NCBI RefSeq assembly: GCF_016757735.1
Contig: NZ_CP068439.1
Coordinates: 1,612,001 to 1,676,000, forward strand
Length of the DNA stretch: 64,000 bases
Origin: Aequorivita iocasae
Lineage (GTDB): Bacteria; Bacteroidota; Bacteroidia; Flavobacteriales; Flavobacteriaceae
Direction: 5' to 3'
A program made the position numbers and the translations under genes. A model generated the notes under the pieces. It worked only from the letters and a program-made list of their open reading frames with translations, was not told the DNA's origin and ran no database searches. Every line of letters starts with the position of its first letter. Positions within the stretch are counted from its first letter, which is position 1. Of the stretch, positions 51,707 to 59,887 are shown in pieces.

Positions 51707-52015
51707 TTGTTTATTTCGTTCTTTTTTAGTATATTTAAGTTTGTCAAATTAGCAGACTCTTGGTCGCAGGTTTGGAACAGAATTAAATTGTTCTTTGTCA
51801 TAATGTTTTACTTATTACTAACTGGAATGTATTCAATGCATACATATGAAACCAGTAAACAGCTTGTTATGAGCTACAGCATTGAAATAAATAATAACGA
51901 TAATAGTAATCTAAAAAAAGAAAGTGAGGAAATTATGGAGAAAAATAATATTGAGAATTTAGAAAGTAAGACAAAAAACAACTCTAATCCACCTGTTAGG
52001 CATTCAATTATATAA
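51707..52015 (+). CDS. Small membrane protein, unknown
   Basis: Up to 102 residues from a TTG at 51707. One or two hydrophobic segments (FISFFFSIFKFVKLA, LFFVIMFYLLLTGMYSMH) precede a polar Asn/Glu/Lys-rich tail (KKESEEIMEKNNIENLESK). An ATG at 51803 would remove part of the helix. No homologue recognised. A good terminator follows immediately. Confidence 0.4.
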   Translation: MFISFFFSIFKFVKLADSWSQVWNRIKLFFVIMFYLLLTGMYSMHTYETSKQLVMSYSIEINNNDNSNLKKESEEIMEKNNIENLESKTKNNSNPPVRHSII

Positions 52016-52042
52016 AGCTCTTCAATCGAAGGGCTTTTTTTT
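52014..52042 (+). terminator. Rho-independent terminator
   Basis: AAAGCTCTTC-aatc-GAAGGGCTTT followed by a T-run; one G-T pair in a 10-bp stem. Confidence 0.85.
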
Positions 52043-52063
52043 TACATTAAAAAAACTAAAGAA

Positions 52064-52318
52064 ATGGGAATAACACAACCAATAAAATTCATTGACGTAA
52101 AAACTTTAAATACGTTTTATAAAAAATTCGATGATGACTGTAAACAAATTTGCTCTGATCATAATGTTTCTGACTTTTATGAAACAATAAAAATCATCAA
52201 AGATGAGAAGGAAATTGAACTTTATATATTAAAAATGGGTTCATATATTAAAGGAACTGATGACGAAAAGGCGCATAAAAAAATATTAAAAGCTTTTGAA
52301 GATATTTTTACCAATTAA
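52064..52318 (+). CDS. Small hypothetical protein, 84 aa
   Basis: ATG 52064, 22 bp after a terminator. Charged alpha/beta sequence (KFIDVKTLNTFYKKFDDDCK, EIELYILKMGSYIKGTDDEK), no signal peptide. The domain is not recognised. It ends just before hairpin element copy 4, so it may be a cassette gene. Confidence 0.5.
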   Translation: MGITQPIKFIDVKTLNTFYKKFDDDCKQICSDHNVSDFYETIKIIKDEKEIELYILKMGSYIKGTDDEKAHKKILKAFEDIFTN

Positions 52319-52328
52319 AAAAACTACT

Positions 52329-52452
52329 GTCAATTACTAAGCATTCGTGTGGTCGGAACGACTCAACATGAATGCAGTGTTGACTGAGAGTATATTTTAT
52401 TTGGTATTCTCCCAGTTTAAAATGCACGCAGTTACTGTTTTCCGTAATTGGG
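52329..52452 (+). repeat. Hairpin element copy 4 with attC-like upstream stem
   Basis: GTCAA (52329-52333), ACT and GCATTC pair with GAATGC, AGT and TTGAC (52370-52384); the inside has TGT/ACA and GTCG/CGAC. Tail: TTATTTGGTATTCTCCCAGT, then GTTACTGTTTTCCGTAAT. Confidence 0.65.
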
Positions 52453-52571
52453 GTAATTTATTTTAAGCCACATGAAATTAAATTATTGACACCCGAATGT
52501 GAACAAAAAACCCGCCTGCTGTTACAGGTGAAAGATATCTTTTATAACTTGTGCAATTGAACAAAAAGGAA

Positions 52572-53837
52572 ATGATAAAAGAGCGAATTGACATAGAAAA
52601 CATTGACGGACAGCTATTTGAAACAAAAGTAGTTGCGCCCGAGGATTCCAATCCCGCTTCTTTTACGCATTATATGCACAATCATAAGAATGGCGTCTCC
52701 AAATTTTACAAGGAAGGCGCAATTAACTTTGTTAAGGAAGTACTGGAAAAACAGTATCCTACCCAAGAGGTAACAGATGAAGTTGCAGAAGAGGCGCTTC
52801 AATATTTGATTTTTGACATCAAAAAATCTGTTCCATTTCCAGCACCTGAGAAACCGAAATTTAAGTTTATCGATCTTTTTGCGGGTATTGGCGGTTTCCG
52901 TCTTGCATTACAAAATTTAGGAGGCAAATGTGTGTTTACAAGTGAATGGGATAAATTTTCCAAACAAACATACAAGGCCAACTTCGGTGAAATACCATTT
53001 GGGGATATCACCAAAGACAAAACCAAAAATTATATACCTGATGATTTTGATGTACTGTGTGCCGGATTCCCTTGTCAAGCCTTTTCTATTGCTGGCAGAC
53101 GTGGCGGCTTTGAAGATACTAGAGGAACCTTATTTTTTGACGTTGCAGAAATCATAAAGAAAAAGCAGCCGAAAGCTATTTTTTTAGAAAATGTAAAAGG
53201 CTTACGGAACCATGACAAAGGGAAGACCTTAGCCACGATTTTAAACGTGCTTCGTGAAGATTTGAATTATTATGTACCCGAACCAAGAATATTGAACGCT
53301 AAGGAATTTGGTGTTCCGCAGAATAGAGAGCGTATTTTTATTGTTGGTTTCCGAAAAGATCTGGGTATAGCCGAATTTCAATATCCTGAAGCTACAGATA
53401 CCTCTGCTACATTGGAAGATATTCTGGAAGGAGATGAGGTGTCCGTTAAGTATTATCTTTCAACCACTTATTTGCAAACCCTCAAAAATCACCGGGCCCG
53501 TCACGAAAGTAAGGGGAATGGATTTGGTTATGAGATAATACCAAAAGACGGAACTGCCAATGCGGTAGTTTGTGGAGGGATGGGTAGAGAGCGAAACCTA
53601 GTGCTTGATGACAGATTGACTAATTTTAAGCCAATAACAAAAATTTCAGGTAAAGTGAACCGCGAAGGGGTTCGGAAAATGACCCCTCGGGAATGGGCAA
53701 GATTGCAAGGGTTTCCTGATGATTTTAAGATTGTTGTTTCAGACGCACAGGCTTATAAGCAATTTGGGAATTCTGTGGCTGTTCCTGCTATACAGGCTAC
53801 GGCTGAGAAGATAATAGAGAAACTTAACTTCAAATGA
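52572..53837 (+). CDS. C5-cytosine DNA methyltransferase (HpaII-type system)
   Basis: 421 residues from ATG 52572; a GTG at 52551 and TTG at 52557 are alternatives. Motif I is FIDLFAGIGGFR (~98), motif IV GFPCQAFS with catalytic Cys (~167), motif VI ENVKGL (~206), motif VIII QNRERIF (~248) and motif X QFGNSVAVP (~398). An N-terminal ~90-residue extension precedes the core. The next gene encodes an HpaII-like endonuclease, so the expected target is CCGG. Start and stop overlap (ATGA) shows that the two are one operon. GC content is higher than in the Qat genes, suggesting a separate origin. Confidence 0.93.
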   Translation: MIKERIDIENIDGQLFETKVVAPEDSNPASFTHYMHNHKNGVSKFYKEGAINFVKEVLEKQYPTQEVTDEVAEEALQYLIFDIKKSVPFPAPEKPKFKFIDLFAGIGGFRLALQNLGGKCVFTSEWDKFSKQTYKANFGEIPFGDITKDKTKNYIPDDFDVLCAGFPCQAFSIAGRRGGFEDTRGTLFFDVAEIIKKKQPKAIFLENVKGLRNHDKGKTLATILNVLREDLNYYVPEPRILNAKEFGVPQNRERIFIVGFRKDLGIAEFQYPEATDTSATLEDILEGDEVSVKYYLSTTYLQTLKNHRARHESKGNGFGYEIIPKDGTANAVVCGGMGRERNLVLDDRLTNFKPITKISGKVNREGVRKMTPREWARLQGFPDDFKIVVSDAQAYKQFGNSVAVPAIQATAEKIIEKLNFK

Positions 53838-54910
53838 TAAAAGGGAATAAAGGGGAGTGGAGCGAAATTTATGCGCTTTTCAAGTTATTAGGTGACAAAC
53901 AATTATTTCTTGGCGACAAAGACATTGAAAAATTAGAAGGTTTAGTTTATCCAATTATCAAAATACTTCGCACCGAGAATAATGGGGATTTTGAATATTC
54001 CATTCAAGATGAAATCATTTTAGTTTCAGGAGATGAAGAAATTTTAAAAATTCCTATTTCAGATTTTAAAAACAAAGCTCTATTTCTATTAAACGCAATC
54101 AAGCAAAATAAAGAAAGGACTTTTTCAGTACCTGAAATTGAAGCGTTTATGCAATCCATAAATTGCATTTCGTTAAAAGCTAGTTCTTCAGCAAAAACGG
54201 ATATTACAATTGTTGTTCACGACCAAAGAACGAATCAACAGCCGACATTGGGGTTTAGCATAAAATCGCAGCTAGGAAGTCCTTCTACTCTATTAAACGC
54301 GGGGAAAACAACTAATTTTATTTATAAAATTGTTGGGGCAAACTTATCAGAAAACGAAATTGAACAAATTAATTCAATTGCTTCAAGGAGCAAAATAAAG
54401 GATAGGATTGTAGAAATTCAGAATAAAGGAGGGCGGTTTGAATTTATAAAAACCGAGCGTCAAATATTTTCAAATAATCTTGTATTAATTGACAGTTTAC
54501 TTCCAGAGATTTTATCGCAAATCATTTTCGACTTTTATTCAAGTGAATTTTCCCATTTGACCGATTTAGTAAAAAAAACGGCTGATAAAAATCCGCTAAA
54601 TTTTGACATTGAAAATGAACATAAGTTTTACGAGTACAAAATAAAACGTTTTTTAACAGATGTTGCGCTTGGAATGATGCCATCGGAAGTTTGGACTGGA
54701 AAATATGATGCAACAGGAGGATATTTAATTGTAAAGGAAGATGGAGGCGTTCTTTGCTATCATATTTATAATAGAAATGAATTTGAAGAGTATTTATTCG
54801 AAAATACGAAGTTAGATACAGCAAGTAGTTCACGACACTCGTTTGGGGAAATTTATGCTGAAAACGGAGCTGTGTATTTTAAGTTAAACTTGCAAATCAG
54901 GTTTCTGTGA
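53834..54910 (+). CDS. HpaII family type II restriction endonuclease
   Basis: 358 residues, full length for the family. I recognise the HpaII-type N-terminus (KGNKGEWSEIYALFKLLGD), the core SSSAKTDITIVVHDQRTNQ and GFSIKSQLGSPSTLLNAG, in which the Asp-x(n)-Ser-x-Lys pattern (D in KTDI, K in SIKSQ) is the likely PD-(D/E)xK site, and the C-terminal TGKYDATGGYLIVKEDG. Expected cut site CCGG, inferred from the family. Overlap with the methyltransferase stop by four bases puts the nuclease second, so the methylase is made first. Confidence 0.88.
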   Translation: MIKGNKGEWSEIYALFKLLGDKQLFLGDKDIEKLEGLVYPIIKILRTENNGDFEYSIQDEIILVSGDEEILKIPISDFKNKALFLLNAIKQNKERTFSVPEIEAFMQSINCISLKASSSAKTDITIVVHDQRTNQQPTLGFSIKSQLGSPSTLLNAGKTTNFIYKIVGANLSENEIEQINSIASRSKIKDRIVEIQNKGGRFEFIKTERQIFSNNLVLIDSLLPEILSQIIFDFYSSEFSHLTDLVKKTADKNPLNFDIENEHKFYEYKIKRFLTDVALGMMPSEVWTGKYDATGGYLIVKEDGGVLCYHIYNRNEFEEYLFENTKLDTASSSRHSFGEIYAENGAVYFKLNLQIRFL

Positions 54911-54980
54911 TTCGTTTTTCAATAGATTTTTTATAAATAAGCGTGTCTTCTATGAATTTAGGTGGAAGTTAAAATAGTAA

Positions 54981-55229
54981 ATGCGATCAAAGGTCTATAA
55001 AATCATTCTTTGGTTATTGTGCATAGGCATACCTATATTCATTTTTGGGATTATTAATACGATGGTAAGCCTACGGTATGAAACTGACTCTCCTAGCGAC
55101 TGTGTGTCAAAAATTACTGGGGACGACCTCTGTCAAGCTATATTGACACTTAAGATTCTAATAGGAATCAGTATTATGATAATTGTGGTTCTATTGATTT
55201 TTAGAAAAAGGTTTCTTCAACAAAACTGA
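54981..55229 (+). CDS. Small two-helix membrane protein
   Basis: 82 residues: helices YKIILWLLCIGIPIFIFGII and LKILIGISIMIIVVLLIF flank a short external loop with two Cys (SDCVSKITGDDLCQ) that could form a disulfide. Not recognised. 70 bp after the restriction gene on the same strand, and possibly part of the same transferred block. Confidence 0.55.
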   Translation: MRSKVYKIILWLLCIGIPIFIFGIINTMVSLRYETDSPSDCVSKITGDDLCQAILTLKILIGISIMIIVVLLIFRKRFLQQN

Positions 55230-55320
55230 ATTGGTGGGACGGGTGGTATAACTGCCACCGGATGATTCATAGGGATATTGATGTGGTTTCTGTGCGGGGT
55301 TTAAGGTGGATTGTTTTTGA

Positions 55321-55376
55321 CAATGGACAATGAACAATTATCAATGAACAGTTAGCAATGAACAGTTAGCAATTAG
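55321..55376. repeat. 8-unit heptamer array, CAATGAA type
   Basis: CAATGGA, CAATGAA, CAATTAT, CAATGAA, CAGTTAG, CAATGAA, CAGTTAG, CAATTAG in exact 7-bp phase. Confidence 0.9.
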
Positions 55377-55437
55377 ATTATTGGATTGTTGGATTGTTGG
55401 ATGGTTGGACTATATCTTAAAGTCTAAAGCAAAAAGA

Positions 55438-55496
55438 TTTATATTTGATATTCTTACCAGTTAAAATGTACGCTGTTACGGTTTTCCGTAATGGGA
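55438..55496 (+). repeat. ~60-bp hairpin element, copy 5
   Basis: TTTATATTTGATATTCTTAC, CAGTTAAAATGTACGCT, then GTTACGGTTTTCCGTAAT with a perfect TTACGG-tttt-CCGTAA hairpin. Confidence 0.75.
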
Positions 55497-55597
55497 GGGA
55501 AGATATCTTTCTTTTTTCCTTGATGAAAAAAGAAACAAAAAAAATCAAGGCTTACGAAAAGATTCCTGAAAATTTCTATATCTGCGGCGCTGGGAGG

Positions 55598-55632
55598 GCT
55601 ATAGGCTTTAGGCCGTAAGCTATAGGCTTTTG
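55598..55632. repeat. Heptamer array, GCTATAG type
   Basis: GCTATAG, GCTTTAG, GCCGTAA, GCTATAG, GCTTTTG, then TAAATTA as at 30112-30153. Confidence 0.85.
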
Positions 55633-55787
55633 TAAATTAGATAGTTTGTGAGTTTTGATTGATTGAATAAAGTTTTTTGCTTGCTCCTCCAATAAATTCA
55701 TTTTCTACGGAATCTTTTCGATAGGTCAGGGGGTGAGCGTTAAATTGTTGGTTTATAGCTTAGAGCCAACAGCCTATAGCAAAAATG

Positions 55788-55843
55788 TTTGTATTTGGTA
55801 TTCTCCCCGGTTTAAAAACCCACTTTAATGGTTTTCTGTAATT
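55788..55843 (+). repeat. ~60-bp hairpin element, copy 6
   Basis: TTTGTATTTGGTATTCTCCC, CGGTTTAAAAACCCACTTTA, then ATGGTTTTCTGTAAT. Confidence 0.7.
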
Positions 55844-55880
55844 TGTTGTTTTGTGTTTGTGGTGGCCTTGATACGCTTTA

Positions 55881-55940
55881 ACCCTTCGATCCGATAGCTA
55901 TCGGATGCGCTCAGGGTAAACATAGCTCAGCACAAGCATT
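55881..55940. mobile_element. TTCGAC-type element with embedded 18-bp palindrome
   Basis: CCCTTCGA and TGCGCTCAGGG are separated by the perfect palindrome ATCCGATAGCTATCGGAT (55889-55906), then AGCTCAGCACAAGCATT follows. Confidence 0.65.
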
Positions 55941-56039
55941 TTTATGTACTACGCGTTCACCTATAAAACACTTGGTTACTGTAGTGATCCGTAATGGTTA
56001 CATTTGGTATTTTATTGGAGTATTCGGAAAAATATAGTC

Positions 56040-56061
56040 AAAAAGACCGATTGGTTTATTT
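56040..56061. promoter_or_regulatory. TetR operator, copy 1
   Basis: AAAAAGACC-gatt-GGTTTATTT; two mismatches from the perfect palindrome at 56707. It ends 7 bp before a -7 element, so a bound repressor would block the tetR promoter. Confidence 0.7.
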
Positions 56062-56067
56062 TTTATT

Positions 56068-56075
56068 TATCTTTG
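56068..56075 (+). promoter_or_regulatory. -7 promoter element TATCTTTG of the tetR gene
   Basis: Perfect TAnnTTTG match just downstream of operator copy 1. The implied transcript start near 56081 excludes the longer in-frame starts at 55994 and 56078. Confidence 0.6.
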
Positions 56076-56095
56076 TGATGGAACAATATCCTTTT

Positions 56096-56692
56096 ATGAA
56101 AATGACCAAGTCAGAAATTACAAAACAATTAATTGTTGAAAAAACTGCATCTGTATTTAATTCGAAAGGGTATGCTGGCACTTCAATAAGTGATATTATG
56201 ACCATAACAGGGTTATCTAAGGGATGCATATACGGCAATTTTGGAAATAAGGATGAAGTTGCTTTGGCTGTTTTTGATTACAACCATGGTAAAGTAAACG
56301 AGCATATGAAAGTACGGATAGCGGCAAGGGATAGTTCCATTGATAGGTTATTGGTCTATCCAAATACTTATAAGAATTATTTCAAGTATCCCTATTTGCT
56401 GGCAGGTTGCCCCATTTTAAATACGGCGACAGAGGCAGATGATACACACCCGCAGTTGAGGGAACGGGCGGCAAAAGCTCTTGGTTTTTGGAAAACATCC
56501 TTAGAAAACCAAATAAAGCGTGGTATTACAAGAAAGGAAATAAAGGAAGATACAGATCCCACAGCAATTGCAGTAGTAATGATTTCGATGATTGAAGGAG
56601 CATTTATGCAGGCAAAAGTCACTAAAAGAACTAAAGAATTAAGGATAGCAATGGATTTTTTAGAAAAAATAATTTCCGACTTAAAACCATAA
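56096..56692 (+). CDS. TetR/AcrR family transcriptional regulator
   Basis: 198 residues from ATG 56096, chosen because the promoter and operator lie at 56040-56075; earlier in-frame ATGs would precede transcription. The N-terminal HTH is TSISDIMTITGLSKGCIYGN followed by FGNKDEVALAVFDYN. The ligand domain contains AGCPILNTATEADDTHPQLR, typical of a large TetR subgroup (COG1309). Palindromic operators on both sides of the gene suggest autoregulation and control of the six downstream genes. The GACC-n4-GGTC half-sites recall those of NemR-type electrophile sensors, and the Cys in AGCP could be a sensor residue, which is inference. Confidence 0.88.
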   Translation: MKMTKSEITKQLIVEKTASVFNSKGYAGTSISDIMTITGLSKGCIYGNFGNKDEVALAVFDYNHGKVNEHMKVRIAARDSSIDRLLVYPNTYKNYFKYPYLLAGCPILNTATEADDTHPQLRERAAKALGFWKTSLENQIKRGITRKEIKEDTDPTAIAVVMISMIEGAFMQAKVTKRTKELRIAMDFLEKIISDLKP

Positions 56693-56706
56693 TTTTTTTT
56701 GCTCCT

Positions 56707-56728
56707 AAAAAGACCGATTGGTCTTTTT
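56707..56728. promoter_or_regulatory. TetR operator, copy 2 (perfect palindrome)
   Basis: AAAAAGACC-gatt-GGTCTTTTT: perfect 9-bp arms, 14 bp after the tetR stop. Its shape (A-run, stem, T-run) could also act as a terminator, but the shared core with copy 1 favours an operator. Confidence 0.75.
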
Positions 56729-56842
56729 GTAAATTATCATAGAAGTTGAAAGTATTATAAAAGGAAATTTTAATGAAAAATAGAGGCTGATACCGTTCAG
56801 GCTTATGCCCAGAGTTTTATATTCATTTGTAATTATTGAAAA

Positions 56843-57817
56843 ATGAGAATTGTAAAATACGTACCGGAATATCAGAAACATTTTGAGAAGCTAAACAGGG
56901 CTTGGGTAGAAAAATATTTTAAAATGGAACCAATGGATGAAGCGTTGCTTTTACACCCAGAAGATACCATTTTAGGGAAAGGAGGGGGAATATTTTTTGT
57001 TGAATATCAAAATCAGATTATTGGAACGGTAGCTTTAATACCCGTTGGCAGAGGTATTTTTGAAATGGCTAAAATGGCTGTAGCCGAAAGTTTCCAGGGT
57101 TTGGGTGTGGGAAAATTGCTTTGCAAGACTGCTATTGAAGAAGCAAAAAAAAGGGATGCGGATAAGCTCATTTTATTTACAAATTCCCAATTAAAAACCG
57201 CTTCTGCTATTTATCACAAATTCGGATTTCAAGAGGTGCCACTGATTGGACATGAATACAGTCGTGCCGATATTAAAATGGAACTTTTATTAAAGCCGGT
57301 ATCCCCGAAATGGTTTAACCGAAAATTTAATTTCAACATCAGCATGGAGAAATTTCCGGAATTATTGGGAAGCATGGAATTGAGTATATTAAAATTTCGA
57401 AAGGTAACCCAAAGGAGGTTTGATGAGCAACTAAATTTTAAGCCAAACGGAAAATGGTCAATAAAAGAACATATAGGTCATTTGTGGATTTTAGAATCGT
57501 TGTGGCAAAAAAGATTTTTGGAAATCAAGGAAAATAAGGTGAAAATGTCGGCTACCGACCTTAACAATCAGGCGACAAATCAATCATTTTTCAATCAATT
57601 TTCTATTGAAAAGCTGTTGTCCGATTTTCAAGAGGAACGTGCGAACACCATTCGTATTATAGAAAATATGAGTAAAAGGGATTTTCAAAATACATTGCAT
57701 CATCCAAGGTTAAATCAACCGATGCGGATAATTGATCTGATGTATTTCATTACCGAACACGATGCACATCACTTGAATGCCCTATTGGAGATTTTGAACA
57801 AGCAAGACAATCATTAA
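56843..57817 (+). CDS. GNAT acetyltransferase fused to a DinB-like domain
   Basis: 324 residues. Residues 1-150 are a GNAT N-acetyltransferase (MAKMAVAESFQGLGVGKLLC is the acetyl-CoA motif, followed by TNSQLKTASAIYHKFGFQEV). Residues ~165-320 are a DinB/YfiT four-helix domain with the metal His triad: His in KEHIGHLW (~209) and the pair in TEHDAHHLN (~305). DinB proteins include metal-dependent thiol transferases. The fusion suggests coupled modification of a small, perhaps toxic, substrate. First structural gene after the TetR operator. Confidence 0.88.
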   Translation: MRIVKYVPEYQKHFEKLNRAWVEKYFKMEPMDEALLLHPEDTILGKGGGIFFVEYQNQIIGTVALIPVGRGIFEMAKMAVAESFQGLGVGKLLCKTAIEEAKKRDADKLILFTNSQLKTASAIYHKFGFQEVPLIGHEYSRADIKMELLLKPVSPKWFNRKFNFNISMEKFPELLGSMELSILKFRKVTQRRFDEQLNFKPNGKWSIKEHIGHLWILESLWQKRFLEIKENKVKMSATDLNNQATNQSFFNQFSIEKLLSDFQEERANTIRIIENMSKRDFQNTLHHPRLNQPMRIIDLMYFITEHDAHHLNALLEILNKQDNH

Positions 57818-57835
57818 TTATTTTCCATCTTAATT

Positions 57836-58771
57836 ATGCAAACCGAAAAAAATAATTTTGCCTATTTGGCTCTTGTTGTAGTGTGTATTGTATGGGGCAC
57901 CACCTATTTTGCCCTACGAGTTGGTGTTGAGGCTTTTCCCCCATTTCTCTTTTCTGCCATTAGGCAGGTGCTTGCTGGCGGTATTCTGTTGCTCCTATTA
58001 AAACTTGCAGGTAGCTTGAAAATTGACAGAAATCTGCTTCCTGCACAATTTAATCTGGGTATTTTAATGATAGCTTTTGGAAATGGAATTATAGGCTGGA
58101 GTGAAAGATATATACCGAGCGGGCTGGCAGCATTGATAGTTTCTATTTTGCCTGTATATATTGTTATTATTAATTATATGACCCATATTGATAAAAGAAA
58201 ACCAAATAAATATATTGTTTCAGGGCTGCTATTAGGAAGCTTGGGTATTGTTCTCATTTTTAGAGATAACATAAATGATTTAACCAATCCCGATTACTTT
58301 ATCGGAATGTTGTTGGCCTTTGGGGCGTGCTTATCTTGGGCTTCGGGGAGTGTTTTTGCCAAATGTAAAGTGCCTAAAGGCAATGTTATAACAAATGCTG
58401 CATTTCAAATGTTTTTCGGAGGAATTATCTTGTTTGGAATGAGTTTGTTGATGGATGATTATTCAGAACTTAAAGCAACAGAAACAGAAAGTATCTGGGC
58501 ACTCGGGTATCTTGTAATAATCGGTTCCGTATTGGCATATCCCTGCTATGTTTATGCTTTAGAAAAACTTCCGATAGGCATGGTTTCACTATATGCTTAT
58601 ATAAATCCTTTGGTAGCGTTGATTTTGGGGTATGTATTCTTAAACGAGAACATTACAGGCATCACTGTTTTAGCTTTCCTTTGTATCATGGGGGCGGTTT
58701 ATTTTATAAACAAGGGATATCGGAATAAAAATAGGGAGGTTGTACCCCGCTTGTATAGGGTAAAAAAATAA
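57836..58771 (+). CDS. DMT family EamA transporter
   Basis: 311 residues with ten membrane helices in two EamA repeats (LALVVVCIVWGTTYFALRVG at the start; AYINPLVALILGYVFLNEN in the second half). The motif WGTTYFA and the INPLVALILG segment are typical of YdcZ/RhaT-like drug/metabolite exporters. It lies 18 bp after the GNAT-DinB gene and is a likely efflux partner for the detoxified product. Confidence 0.92.
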   Translation: MQTEKNNFAYLALVVVCIVWGTTYFALRVGVEAFPPFLFSAIRQVLAGGILLLLLKLAGSLKIDRNLLPAQFNLGILMIAFGNGIIGWSERYIPSGLAALIVSILPVYIVIINYMTHIDKRKPNKYIVSGLLLGSLGIVLIFRDNINDLTNPDYFIGMLLAFGACLSWASGSVFAKCKVPKGNVITNAAFQMFFGGIILFGMSLLMDDYSELKATETESIWALGYLVIIGSVLAYPCYVYALEKLPIGMVSLYAYINPLVALILGYVFLNENITGITVLAFLCIMGAVYFINKGYRNKNREVVPRLYRVKK

Positions 58772-58792
58772 ATACATTAAAATTTAAAATTG

Positions 58793-59236
58793 ATGGATAA
58801 TGCAAGAAACAAACGATTGCTAGAAAGCTTTGAACGCTCGGAAATAATGAAACATTTCGGTGCCGAAGCCAGCATAATTTCGGATGGATATTTTGAGATT
58901 ACAGTATCAAAGCAAAATTTTATGGTGCGCCCGGCAGGAATGTTCAATGGAAGTACCATAGCCACCCTGGTCGATATTTCATCGGGTTATGCAGCAGCTT
59001 CGGCTACACGTCAAAATAGTTATTTTACAACAGTTGAATTGAAAATAAATTACCTAAACCCTGCCTTAGGTGATAAACTCATCGCCAGAGCACAAGTAAT
59101 AAAAAACGGTAAAAGGCTTTCGGTAGTTAGATCAGATGTTTTTTCTATTCAGGTTAAGGGTGAAGCATTAGTGGCAACATCATTGGTTACATTAATGCAG
59201 CTTCAAAACAGGAATAATGAAACTCAAATTGATTAA
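58793..59236 (+). CDS. PaaI family hotdog-fold thioesterase
   Basis: 147 residues from ATG 58793 (TTG one codon earlier rejected). The hotdog signature is MVRPAGMFNGSTIATLVDIS (H-G replaced by F-N-G in the turn), followed by TTVELKINYLNPALGDKLIA and VVRSDVFSIQ. Cleaves acyl-CoA-type thioesters. Part of the co-directional cluster. Confidence 0.88.
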   Translation: MDNARNKRLLESFERSEIMKHFGAEASIISDGYFEITVSKQNFMVRPAGMFNGSTIATLVDISSGYAAASATRQNSYFTTVELKINYLNPALGDKLIARAQVIKNGKRLSVVRSDVFSIQVKGEALVATSLVTLMQLQNRNNETQID

Positions 59237-59323
59237 TTTAAAAATATGAAATCCTGCATATTTTGGGGCTGAGTTTAACAGAGGACATTAAAAGAATTAT
59301 AACAACAATTAAAAAATCACAAT

Positions 59324-59875
59324 ATGGAAAGTTATTTAAGTAGTGTAGTAAAACAATTCAAGTATTACAAAATGCTTGGAGAGAAAGCAATGGATCAATT
59401 GCAGGAAGAACAATTATTCTGGCAATATAACGAAGAAAGTAATAGTATTGCCATTCTGGTAAACCATATTACTGGAAATATGTTGTCAAGATTTACTGAT
59501 TTTCTGACAACTGACGGAGAAAAACCGTGGAGAAACCGTGATGCAGAATTTTTGAATCCATTCAACAGTAAAGAAGAATTGATAAACAAATGGAACAAAG
59601 GTTGGTCCTGTCTTTTAAGCACATTGGAAGATCTAACGGAGGCGGATTTGGAAGGTGTAGTATACATTCGAAATGATGGACATACCGTTACCGAGGCCAT
59701 TAACAGACAGTTGGCCCATTATCCTTACCACATAGGGCAAATGGTTTTCATTGCCAAAATGTTGAAAAATGAAGATTGGCAAACCTTATCCATAGCCCGA
59801 AATAAATCTGGAGATTACAATTATCGTAAGTTTGCGCAGGAGAGGGACATTCGTCACTTTACAGATGATTTATAA
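59324..59875 (+). CDS. DUF1572 / DinB-fold protein
   Basis: 183 residues. Pattern QLFWQYNEESNSIAILVNHI, LSRFTDFLTTDGEKPWRNRD, and a C-terminal LAHYPYHIGQMVFIAKML are typical of DUF1572 members of the DinB superfamily; His in VNHI and HYPYH are the probable metal ligands. The exact activity is unknown; thiol-S-transferase is plausible. Second DinB-type gene of the cluster. Confidence 0.88.
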   Translation: MESYLSSVVKQFKYYKMLGEKAMDQLQEEQLFWQYNEESNSIAILVNHITGNMLSRFTDFLTTDGEKPWRNRDAEFLNPFNSKEELINKWNKGWSCLLSTLEDLTEADLEGVVYIRNDGHTVTEAINRQLAHYPYHIGQMVFIAKMLKNEDWQTLSIARNKSGDYNYRKFAQERDIRHFTDDL

Positions 59876-59887
59876 GAATTAAATAAT

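Larger units (their letters stand above)
55230..55993. repeat. Repeat-rich gap between the defence island and the TetR cluster
   Basis: No gene seen. In order: CAATGAA-type heptamers (55321-55376), hairpin element 5, a CCTTGAT ... ATCAAGG hairpin element (55515-55555), GCTATAG heptamers (55598-55632), a fragment of the 29.3-kb duplication (55674-55720), hairpin element 6 and a TTCGAC element with an inserted palindrome. Confidence 0.75.
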
